A stretch of 44,987 nt of DNA from Clostridia bacterium. Lineage in GTDB: Bacteria > Bacillota > Clostridia > Christensenellales > Aristaeellaceae. Within the stretch, counting starts at the first letter, position 1, and every line of letters starts with the position of its first letter. The stretch covers positions 1-44,987 of the forward strand of contig JAUMVT010000012.1 in NCBI GenBank assembly GCA_030529995.1. The letters run 5' to 3'. Made by a program: the position numbers and the translations under genes. Below, one piece after another: positions 34,644 to 42,653 of this stretch. The notes beneath the pieces are model-generated. The model did no database searches and was not told the origin of the DNA. It saw only the letters and a list, made by a program, of their open reading frames with translations.

Positions 34644-35770
34644 TGCGGTTTTTCAAGAAAAAGGCAAAGTCTCAGGAAGACTATTATCTCGCTTCCCAAT
34701 GGGTTCTGATGGGCAGAAAGCTGAAGAAGCACAAGCTGGCGCGTATCTCCATGGTCATTCTGGGCATCCTGTATTTCTGCGCCTTGTTCGGCAATTTCAT
34801 TGCGCCCTACGGCCTGGATGAGTTTGACGGCCTGTACCGCAATGCCTCCCCCACGAAAATTCATTTCATGCATAACGGGGAATTTGTGGGTCCCCATGTG
34901 TATAAGCTGGAAAAGAACATCGACAAGAAGACCTTCACCGTCACCTATACGGACGATCTGTCGGAATACTATCCCGTGCAGTTCTTTGTCCACGGCACGG
35001 AATACAAGTTCCTTGGTCTGTTTGATATGGATCTGCACCTGTTTGGCGTGGGCACGGGCAGCAACGGGGGCACAGGAGCAAAGATCATGCTCTTCGGGGC
35101 GGATTCGCTGGGACGTGACCTCTTTTCTAGGGTGCTGTACGGCAGTCAGGTTTCATTGACCATCCCCTTTGCCAGTGCTATCATCAGCTTCTTCCTGGGG
35201 ATTTTGATTGGTTCCCTGTCCGGCTATTTCGGCGGTATGTTTGACATCATCGTACAGCGCATCATCGAGGTCATTGGTGCCGTGCCGCAGATCCCTTTGT
35301 GGATGGCACTTTCCGTGGCCATTCCCGCCGGCATTTCCACCATCAAGATGTATTTTTACATGACGATCATCCTTTCCTTCATCAACTGGACGGGCATGGC
35401 TCGCGTTGTGCGCGGCAAAATGCTGTCCCTGAAAAACGAGGACTATGTGATGGTTGCCCGCATTTCCGGCGTGTCCACATGGGGCATTATCTGGAAGCAC
35501 ATGGTGCCGGGCTTCATGAGCTACCTGATTGTTGCCATGACCATGAGCATTCCCGGCTCCATCGTGGGTGAAACCTCCATGTCCTTCCTGGGGCTGGGCA
35601 TCAAGTCCCCCGCCACCAGCTGGGGCGTTCTCTTGCAGGAGGCAAGCTCGGTGACGGAAATCGCCAGCAACCCCCATAAGCTGATTCCCATTATCTTCGT
35701 GGTCGTAACGGTTCTGGCCTACAACTTCCTCGGTGACGGCCTGCGGGACGCAGCCGACCCGTATAAGTAA
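34643..35770 (+). CDS. ABC transporter permease (OppC/DppC type)
   Basis: A 375-residue permease with an N-terminal cytoplasmic extension and a first helix near ISMVILGILYFCALFG. A large extracytoplasmic domain of about 130 residues is followed by FGADSLGRDLFSRVLYGS, the OppC hallmark, and five more helices. The ATPase-contact loop is VARISGVSTWGIIWKHMVPG. The enlarged external domain is also seen in OppC-type permeases of oligosaccharide-type transporters. Translation is coupled to the upstream permease. Confidence 0.9.
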   Translation: MRFFKKKAKSQEDYYLASQWVLMGRKLKKHKLARISMVILGILYFCALFGNFIAPYGLDEFDGLYRNASPTKIHFMHNGEFVGPHVYKLEKNIDKKTFTVTYTDDLSEYYPVQFFVHGTEYKFLGLFDMDLHLFGVGTGSNGGTGAKIMLFGADSLGRDLFSRVLYGSQVSLTIPFASAIISFFLGILIGSLSGYFGGMFDIIVQRIIEVIGAVPQIPLWMALSVAIPAGISTIKMYFYMTIILSFINWTGMARVVRGKMLSLKNEDYVMVARISGVSTWGIIWKHMVPGFMSYLIVAMTMSIPGSIVGETSMSFLGLGIKSPATSWGVLLQEASSVTEIASNPHKLIPIIFVVVTVLAYNFLGDGLRDAADPYK

Positions 35771-35791
35771 GCGCATGGAGGTAAGCAACGT

Positions 35792-36853
35792 ATGCATCAA
35801 GACAATATTCTGGAAGTGAAAGACCTCCATGTAGACATTCATATGACGGAGGGGCTTCTGACCGCCGTGCGCGGCGTTACCTTTGAGATGAAGAAAAGCG
35901 AGACCCTGGGGCTGGTGGGCGAGTCCGGCTGCGGCAAGTCCCTGACCTGCAAGGCCATTCTGGGCATTAACGAGAAAAAATGCGTGTCCAGCGGGGAAAT
36001 TTTCTTCGATTCCATCCAGCATGGGGAAGTGGAGCTCATCAGCCTGGCCAACGAAAAAAAGAGCGATAAGATTCGCTCCATTCGCGGCAAGGAAATCTCC
36101 ATGATTTTTCAGGAACCCATGGTGGCGTTTTCACCCATGTATACCATCGGCAATCAGATTAACGAAGCTACCCTGCTGCACATCACCAAGGATAAGAAAA
36201 AGGCCAAGGAAATTTCCATGGAGGTGATGCGGAAGGTGGGCATTGCCAATGTGGAAAAGCGGTACAACCAATACCCCCATGAATTTTCCGGCGGTATGCT
36301 TCAGCGTGCCCTAATCGCCATGGCCCTTGTGTGCAACCCGAAGCTCCTCATTGCGGATGAACCGACCACCGCACTGGATGTGACGATTCAGGCGCAGATT
36401 CTGGAGCTGATGAAGGAGCTGCAAAAGGATTTCAACACCGCCATTCTGTTTATCACCCACGACCTGGGCGTTGTGGCAAGGATGTGCGACCGTGTGGCCG
36501 TCATGTACCTGGGAAAAATCGTGGAAAGCGCGGACGCAAGGGAGATCTACGCCAACCCGCAGCATCCCTATACCAGAGGGTTGATCGGCTCGGTTCATAA
36601 AATCGGCTCCAAGAAGGCGGACAGGCTGTTTTCCATTCCGGGCACTGTGCCCTTGGCCATGAATCTGCCGGATGCCTGCGGCTTTTACGACCGGTGCGAC
36701 GCACGCATTGAAGGACTCTGCAACAAGGCACAGCCGGATTTAGTGGAGATTGCCCCGGGGCACAAGCTTGCCTGCTTCAACTGCCCTCATGAGGCATGCC
36801 GTGCGCAGCGGGCAAAGGTGGAAGCGATCCTGAAAGGAAAGGGGGCGCTGTAA
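35792..36853 (+). CDS. ABC transporter ATP-binding protein (OppD type)
   Basis: A 353-residue ATPase with Walker [10 protein letters not shown] (43-51), signature FSGGMLQRALIA (Met in place of Gln after GG, as in many Dpp/Opp ATPases) and Walker [13 protein letters not shown]. The H-loop is in FITHDLGVV, and a C-terminal oligopeptide-transporter extension carries clustered cysteines. The next gene starts directly after its stop codon. It powers the importer of the glycan operon with the OppF-type partner. Confidence 0.92.
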   Translation: MHQDNILEVKDLHVDIHMTEGLLTAVRGVTFEMKKSETLGLVGESGCGKSLTCKAILGINEKKCVSSGEIFFDSIQHGEVELISLANEKKSDKIRSIRGKEISMIFQEPMVAFSPMYTIGNQINEATLLHITKDKKKAKEISMEVMRKVGIANVEKRYNQYPHEFSGGMLQRALIAMALVCNPKLLIADEPTTALDVTIQAQILELMKELQKDFNTAILFITHDLGVVARMCDRVAVMYLGKIVESADAREIYANPQHPYTRGLIGSVHKIGSKKADRLFSIPGTVPLAMNLPDACGFYDRCDARIEGLCNKAQPDLVEIAPGHKLACFNCPHEACRAQRAKVEAILKGKGAL

Positions 36854-37855
36854 ATGGAACAGGGGAATATTTTAGAGGTCAAGCACCTGCATAAGCGTTT
36901 TTCCTCCAAGGGCGTTACCGTGAAGGCCGTTACCGACGTTAGCTTCAATGTAAAGCCCGGCGAAACCATCGGCATCGTAGGCGAATCCGGCTGCGGCAAA
37001 ACCACCCTGGGACGCTGCATCGTGCATGCCTATGACGCCTCCGAAGGGGAGGTCATGTACCGCACGAGAGCCGGGGAAGAAGTGGATTTCCTGAAGGTGG
37101 ACAAGAAAAAGCGCAAGGAAATCCGCAAGGAAATACAGATGATTTTTCAGGATCCCTACTCCTCGCTGGATCCCCGGATGACGGTGCTGGATATCATCAA
37201 AGAGCCCCTGAAGGCCAATTATCCGAGAATGCCCAAGGCCGAAATGGATCGCCGGGTCAAGGATATGGCGCAGAAGGTCGGCTTGAATCCCTCCTATCTG
37301 ATGCGTTACCCCCACGCCTTCTCCGGCGGCCAGCGGCAGCGCATCGGCATTGCAAGAGCGTTGGTCGTGGGTCCGCAGATCATCGTGTGTGATGAAGCGG
37401 TCTCCGCACTGGATGTTTCCATTCAGGCACAGGTGATTAACCTTTTACGGGATTTGCAGAAAGACATGAACCTGACCTATCTGTTTATCAGCCATGACCT
37501 GTCCGTTGTGGAGCATATTTCGGACAAGGTGGGCGTCATGTACCTGGGGCGGCTGATTGAGTTCAGCAAAACAGAGGATCTGTTTGAAAAGCCCCTGCAC
37601 CCGTACACCGAGGCTCTTTTGTCCGCCGTTCCCGTAGCAGACCCTACCGTGCAGATGGAGCGCATCGCCCTGGAAGGGGAAATTCCCAACCCTGCCAACA
37701 CCCCCAGCGGCTGCTTCTTCCACACCCGGTGCCGATACTGCACGGAAAAATGCAGGGAATGCGCCCCTGACGCTCGGGAGCTGAAGCCTGGCCATTACGT
37801 TGCCTGCCACTATGCGGAGGAACTGAATCTGAAAGGATTTTCCTATGAAGAGTAA
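36854..37855 (+). CDS. ABC transporter ATP-binding protein (OppF type)
   Basis: A 333-residue ATPase with Walker A GESGCGKTT (43-51), signature FSGGQRQRIGIA and Walker B IVCDEAVSALD. The H-loop is in FISHDLSVV, and the extension has a cysteine cluster (CFFHTRCRYCTEKCREC). The start follows the previous stop without a gap, and the end overlaps the HAD gene by 11 nt. It is closer in layout to general Opp ATPases than to sugar (MalK-type) ATPases, as expected for a family-5 transporter. Confidence 0.92.
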   Translation: MEQGNILEVKHLHKRFSSKGVTVKAVTDVSFNVKPGETIGIVGESGCGKTTLGRCIVHAYDASEGEVMYRTRAGEEVDFLKVDKKKRKEIRKEIQMIFQDPYSSLDPRMTVLDIIKEPLKANYPRMPKAEMDRRVKDMAQKVGLNPSYLMRYPHAFSGGQRQRIGIARALVVGPQIIVCDEAVSALDVSIQAQVINLLRDLQKDMNLTYLFISHDLSVVEHISDKVGVMYLGRLIEFSKTEDLFEKPLHPYTEALLSAVPVADPTVQMERIALEGEIPNPANTPSGCFFHTRCRYCTEKCRECAPDARELKPGHYVACHYAEELNLKGFSYEE

Positions 37856-38384
37856 GAAGTTGATCATTTTCACGGACAGTGGCGATACCATCATTAACGA
37901 AGCATCCCAGGTGTTTGATGAGCGGGGCATTGTGCTGGAGGCGGACTTGATCCCCGGCGCAGGCGAAGTGCTGAAAACCCTGCACGATGAGGGCTTCACC
38001 ATTGCCCTGGTGGCGGACGGCGAATGGGAATCCTTCCAGAATGTTTACAGGAAAAACGGGCTGGGCTATTGTTTCGATGCATGGGTCGTGTCCGAGGTGG
38101 TGGGCAAGCAAAAGCCGGCGCCCATCATGTTTGAGACGGCCTGCGAAAAGCTGGGCTTGCAGGAGCAGGACAAGCACCGCATCGTGATGATCGGCAACAA
38201 TCTGAAAAAGGATATTGCGGGTGCCAACCGGCAGGGAATGATTTCCGTATGGCTGAGCTGGTCACCCCGGTATTTCCACACCGTGGAGGAGCCGGACTGG
38301 CAGCCGGATTACACCGTCAGCACCCCTGCTGAGCTGCTTGAGCTGCTGCATGCGCTTGAGGCGAAACTCCAAACGGAGGCGTGA
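37845..38384 (+). CDS. HAD-superfamily hydrolase
   Basis: This 179-residue phosphatase-like protein has a Rossmannoid HAD core and a small cap. Motif I is FTDSGDT: the nucleophile Asp is followed at the +2 position by Gly instead of the usual Asp acid/base, then Asp. This is the DxGDT variant found in part of the superfamily. Motif II is near IALVADGEWES, the conserved Lys is in GKQKPAPIMF, and motif III is VMIGNNLKKDI. Beta-phosphoglucomutase-like or sugar phosphatase roles are possible in a carbohydrate operon, but the missing +2 Asp leaves the reaction open. It is translationally coupled to the upstream ATPase (11-nt overlap). Confidence 0.85.
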   Translation: MKSKKLIIFTDSGDTIINEASQVFDERGIVLEADLIPGAGEVLKTLHDEGFTIALVADGEWESFQNVYRKNGLGYCFDAWVVSEVVGKQKPAPIMFETACEKLGLQEQDKHRIVMIGNNLKKDIAGANRQGMISVWLSWSPRYFHTVEEPDWQPDYTVSTPAELLELLHALEAKLQTEA

Positions 38385-38393
38385 GGTTTACTT

Positions 38394-39509
38394 ATGGACA
38401 ACACAACGCAAACGACCATGATCAAAGAAAAGCTGGATTGCCTGCTGAAGGCCTTTGTCCCCATCCTGTATGAGGATGATGAGGTGTTTCTGGCAGGCAT
38501 GAAGGAGCGGAACCTTGCCGGTGATGACATTCGCCGCTATCAGCACTGGGAATGGCCCCAAGGCGTGGGGCTTTACGGCCTGTGGCAGTTGTTTGAAAGC
38601 AGCCATGACGTGCACTATCTGGAGATCCTGACCAAGTTCTTCGACAAACAAATGACGGTCGGTTTTCCTGCCCTGAATGTGAATACGATTGCTCCCTTCC
38701 TGGCCATGTCCTACGTGGGCGAGTATCTGAAGAGTGAAAAATATCTTGCCCCCTGCCGGGATGCCGCCCAATGGATCATGGAAAAGTTTCCCCGCACGGA
38801 GGAGGGCGGCTTTCAGCACATGACTTCCGACACCCTGAACGATCAGGAGCTGTGGGACGATACTCTGTTTATGACGGTGCTGTTCCTCGCTAACATGGGG
38901 CGCATTGAGGAAAAGCAGGCGTACATCCAAGAGGCGGAATACCAGTTCCTCCTCCACGCAAAATATCTGGCTGACCCGAAAACCGGCTTGTGGTACCACG
39001 GCTGGACCTTCAAGGGACGGCACAACTTTGCCAAAGCCTTTTGGGGGCGGGGCAACTGCTGGATCACCATAGCCATCCCCACCTTTTTGCAGATGGTGAA
39101 GGTCACACCGGAAACGCAGGAAAAGCTGATGCAGCTGCTCCGCGCACAGGCGGACAGCCTCCTGAAATATCAGAGCGAAAGCGGCATGTGGCATACCCTC
39201 ATTGACGATCCCACCTCCTACGAGGAGGCCAGTGCCACCTGCGGCTTTGCCTACGGCATCCTGAAGGCCGTCCACACGGGGCTAATGGGAAAATCCTACG
39301 CCGTCGCAGCCGAAAAGGCACTGCCGCCCATGCTCAGCTATATAGACGATGATGGCACGGTGCACCAGGTTTCCTACGGAACGCCCATGGGACGGGAGAC
39401 CAAGGACTTCTACAAGCAAATCGAGCTAAAACCCATGCCCTACGGTCAGGCACTGGCCATGCTGTTTCTTTCGGAGTGCCTTACGGAGGAGCATCCCCTT
39501 CAGCCCTGA
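38394..39509 (+). CDS. glycoside hydrolase family 105/88-like unsaturated uronyl hydrolase
   Basis: A 371-residue (alpha/alpha)6-barrel protein resembling YteR/RhiN-type enzymes. These hydrate the C4-C5 double bond of unsaturated uronic acids left at oligosaccharide non-reducing ends by polysaccharide lyases. Characteristic segments are HWEWPQGVGLYGLW (51-64), QELWDDTLFMTVLFLA with the probable catalytic Asp156, GLWYHGW (198-204) and FWGRGNCW (216-223). It has no signal peptide, so it acts on imported oligosaccharides. It lies 9 nt after the HAD gene and 69 nt before the alpha-mannosidase. The choice between GH105 and GH88, and between galacturonyl and glucuronyl specificity, cannot be made by eye. 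Confidence 0.85.
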   Translation: MDNTTQTTMIKEKLDCLLKAFVPILYEDDEVFLAGMKERNLAGDDIRRYQHWEWPQGVGLYGLWQLFESSHDVHYLEILTKFFDKQMTVGFPALNVNTIAPFLAMSYVGEYLKSEKYLAPCRDAAQWIMEKFPRTEEGGFQHMTSDTLNDQELWDDTLFMTVLFLANMGRIEEKQAYIQEAEYQFLLHAKYLADPKTGLWYHGWTFKGRHNFAKAFWGRGNCWITIAIPTFLQMVKVTPETQEKLMQLLRAQADSLLKYQSESGMWHTLIDDPTSYEEASATCGFAYGILKAVHTGLMGKSYAVAAEKALPPMLSYIDDDGTVHQVSYGTPMGRETKDFYKQIELKPMPYGQALAMLFLSECLTEEHPLQP

Positions 39510-39578
39510 AGGATGATGGGCATTTCAACGCCTGCGCAGGAAGTTTTCCTATCCCGAATGTGAAAACGAGGTAATCTC

Positions 39579-42551
39579 ATGAACATTGGCAGTCAGTGGA
39601 GGGAACGGTTAAAGATCTGGGCGGAACAGCTGCCGAAGTATTACTATCGGAAGAATGATTCCCTTCCCGTTTCCTATTTTACGACAAAGGAATACCTTCC
39701 CTTTGAGCAGGCGGCGCAGGGACACTATACCCCTGCCCCTGTGGGCATGAAATGGGGGAAGAAATGGGAATACGGCTGGTTTCGCACGAAGCTGACCGTG
39801 CCGGAGAACCTGGATGGGAAATGGGTTGTGTTCACCCTGAATACGGCGGAAGAAATGCTGGTCTGGGTCAATGGGCAAGCAGTCGGATCCATTGATAAGA
39901 AGCACTGCCTGATCACCCTGGCCAAGTCTGCCAGGGCAGGAGACACCTACGAAATCTATGCGGAATGCTATGCCGGGCACGGTATCCGCAATGAGGGGGC
40001 AGGGCCGGTAGGCTTTGGTGAAAGCTCCGTGCCCGAGCCCCCTGAACAGCAAGTGACCGTGGGCGAATCCCATTTCGGCGTTTGGAATGAGCCGCTCTTT
40101 CAGGCAGCCATGGACTACCTGACCCTTTACAGTCTGGTGCAGAAGCTGCCGGAAAAGAGCCTCCGTGCCATGAAAATCATCGAGGGGTTGAAAAAGTTTA
40201 CTTACATCGCCGATTTTGAACTGCCGGAAGAAGCCATGACCGCTTCCGTCGTGGAGGCGGGAAAGCTGCTGAAACCCCTCATGGATTGTAAAAACGGCTC
40301 CACCATGCCGGAATACACGGTGTTTGGTCAATCCCATCTGGATCTGTCATGGCTGTGGCCGGTGGAAGAAACCATGCGAAAGGCGGCCAGAACCTACACG
40401 AACCAATTGGCCTTGATGGACGAATATGACAATTATCATTTTCTCCTTTGTGAGCCCCCCATTCTGGAATGGCTGAAGGAGCTTTACCCCGAGGTGTACC
40501 AAAGAGTGCTCGCAAAGGTCAGGGAAGGAAAATTCTATCCCGAAGGTGCGGTGTGGGCGGAATGCGACACCAACATTCCTTCCGGGGAGTCCATCATTCG
40601 CCAGTTTGTCCGCGGCAAGCGGTGGTTCCGTGCGGAAATGGGCGTTGACAGCCAAATGGCATGGATGCCGGACACCTTTGGCTTTTCCGCGGTGCTGCCT
40701 CAGATCATGAAAAAATGCCAGGTGCCCTATTTTGCGACGCAGAAGATGATTCGTCAGCCCCCCGAATGCCAAGCTTTCCCTTATAACATTTTCTGGTGGG
40801 AAGGAATGGACGGAAGCCGGGTGCTGGCGCATACCTTCAAGAAGAACAACGCGAATTTTCAATCCGGCGACCTGATCGTCCGCTGGGAGGAGGATCGTGT
40901 TCAGCAGGAAAATATCGATGGGCTGATGTTCCCCTTCGGCTTTGGCGATGGGGGCGGCGGCCCCACCCGGGAAATGGTGGAGGCAGCCAGCCGATGCGCT
41001 GATTTGGAAGGGGCACCCCGCTGCCGCATGGAAAGCCCTGTTAAGTACTTCGAGCGTCATGCCGACCCTGCGGATACCTTCTCCGGAGAGCTGTATCTGG
41101 CATGGCACCGGGGAACGCTGACATCCCAGGCCAAGACCAAGCAAGGCATCCGGCAGGCGGAAAACACCCTGCGGCAGGTAGAGTATTTCCTGTCTCGCTA
41201 TCTTTTATCCGGAAAGGAAATGCCGGACAACTGGCAGCGGCGACTGGATGACCTTTGGAAAAAGCTCCTGTTTCAGCAGTTCCATGATATTGCCACAGGC
41301 ACCTCCATTGCCCGTGTGCACGAACGAGCCGAAAAGGAGCTGCATGAAGTCCGGGAAGGCTGCATGACCCTGCTGCAAGCCATGGGGCTTGGGGCGGAGC
41401 TTTCGGACAACCGGCGTTTTGCCTATAACTGCCTGAGCTTTCCCAGGCGCATCCGGGGCGTCACTGTTCCGGCGCAGGGCAGTGCTTTGGCGGATGCCCC
41501 CGATTTGCCCAAGCAGCCCTTGCGGCTGAGCTATCTTGAGCAGGAACATCAATATGAGCTGTCCAATCAATACCTTGTGTGCCGCCTGAATGAGCATGGG
41601 GAGCTGGTCAGCGTCAAAAAGCAGGGAAGCGAGACCGAGTACCTGAAGGGTGTCGGCAATCGGCTGCTTATGTTCAAGGATGTGAACACTTGGTATGATG
41701 CCTGGGAGCTGGGCAGCATGTATGAAAATCTGCCTGTTCCCCTGGACGATAACGTTGCTGTGTCCATGACCCGCGATGCCTCCCGTGCCGCGCTGGAAAT
41801 CCGCCGCAGCATCGGTGCTTCGGTCATGCGGCAGGCGATTGTGCTGACAGCTGACGCTGCATTCATTGCTTTTGAAACGGAAATTGACTGGCAGGAGCGG
41901 CACAAGCTGCTGAAGGTGGCTTTTCCTGTACATGCCTATGCCAAGGAAGCCATTCATGAAATCCAGTTCGGCTATGTGAAGCGTCCAACGCACCGCTCCT
42001 ATCAGACGGACAAGGATCGCTTCGAGGTCTGCAACCATCGCTATACAGCCCTGACGGACGGGGCGCACGGTGCCGCTGTGCTGAATGACGGCAAATACGG
42101 CGTTAATGTGGTGGAAAACGAGATTCGCCTGACCCTGCTGAAATCCGCCATGATGCCGGACGAACACGCAGATCAGGGGATGCAGAAGTTTACCTATGCC
42201 TTCTATCCCTTTGACGGTGCGTTCCAAGATGCTGATGTGCCTGAAAAGGCGGCGGAGCTGAATGAGCCGCCGGTCTTCGGCAGTGCGCCGGACGAGCTGG
42301 GTGCCATTTTCCTGACGGATGCAAGGAACATTCTGGTTGATACCATCAAGCCTGCGGACACGGCAAACAATGCGCTCCTGGTGCGGGTCTATGAATGCAT
42401 GGGCAAGCAGACGGACTGCGCCTTCACCGTCAACCCGAAAATCAGGAGCGTGGTGGAAACCGACATGCTGGAGGAAAAACCGAAGGCCGCGGATGCAAGC
42501 CATGTGCATTTCGGCTCCTTTGAGATCAAAACATTTTTGCTGTACTTTTGA
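39579..42551 (+). CDS. glycoside hydrolase family 38 alpha-mannosidase
   Basis: A 990-residue enzyme of normal GH38 length. Residues about 60-160 form a beta-sandwich accessory domain (EYGWFRTKLTVPENL). The catalytic barrel begins near 246 with FGQSHLDLSWLWPVEE, in which His253 and Asp255 are zinc ligands. The predicted nucleophile Asp365 is in AWMPDTFGFSAVLPQ, and ECDTNIPSGES follows the GH38 pattern. C-terminal beta-domains run from about 640 to the end. The enzyme releases alpha-linked mannose, usually with retention and a divalent metal. There is no signal peptide. Located after the uronyl hydrolase, it would act on mannose exposed when the uronic acid is removed. A ribosome site GAGGTAATCTC precedes the ATG. 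Confidence 0.93.
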   Translation: MNIGSQWRERLKIWAEQLPKYYYRKNDSLPVSYFTTKEYLPFEQAAQGHYTPAPVGMKWGKKWEYGWFRTKLTVPENLDGKWVVFTLNTAEEMLVWVNGQAVGSIDKKHCLITLAKSARAGDTYEIYAECYAGHGIRNEGAGPVGFGESSVPEPPEQQVTVGESHFGVWNEPLFQAAMDYLTLYSLVQKLPEKSLRAMKIIEGLKKFTYIADFELPEEAMTASVVEAGKLLKPLMDCKNGSTMPEYTVFGQSHLDLSWLWPVEETMRKAARTYTNQLALMDEYDNYHFLLCEPPILEWLKELYPEVYQRVLAKVREGKFYPEGAVWAECDTNIPSGESIIRQFVRGKRWFRAEMGVDSQMAWMPDTFGFSAVLPQIMKKCQVPYFATQKMIRQPPECQAFPYNIFWWEGMDGSRVLAHTFKKNNANFQSGDLIVRWEEDRVQQENIDGLMFPFGFGDGGGGPTREMVEAASRCADLEGAPRCRMESPVKYFERHADPADTFSGELYLAWHRGTLTSQAKTKQGIRQAENTLRQVEYFLSRYLLSGKEMPDNWQRRLDDLWKKLLFQQFHDIATGTSIARVHERAEKELHEVREGCMTLLQAMGLGAELSDNRRFAYNCLSFPRRIRGVTVPAQGSALADAPDLPKQPLRLSYLEQEHQYELSNQYLVCRLNEHGELVSVKKQGSETEYLKGVGNRLLMFKDVNTWYDAWELGSMYENLPVPLDDNVAVSMTRDASRAALEIRRSIGASVMRQAIVLTADAAFIAFETEIDWQERHKLLKVAFPVHAYAKEAIHEIQFGYVKRPTHRSYQTDKDRFEVCNHRYTALTDGAHGAAVLNDGKYGVNVVENEIRLTLLKSAMMPDEHADQGMQKFTYAFYPFDGAFQDADVPEKAAELNEPPVFGSAPDELGAIFLTDARNILVDTIKPADTANNALLVRVYECMGKQTDCAFTVNPKIRSVVETDMLEEKPKAADASHVHFGSFEIKTFLLYF

Positions 42552-42653
42552 GACATCACCCCCGGCGGCAGGGGGTGCACGGCATCCGGACAAATAAGCG
42601 GCACTGCATGGAAACAGAAAGGAACTTTCACGGGAAAGGCAGGTTGATTCCCT

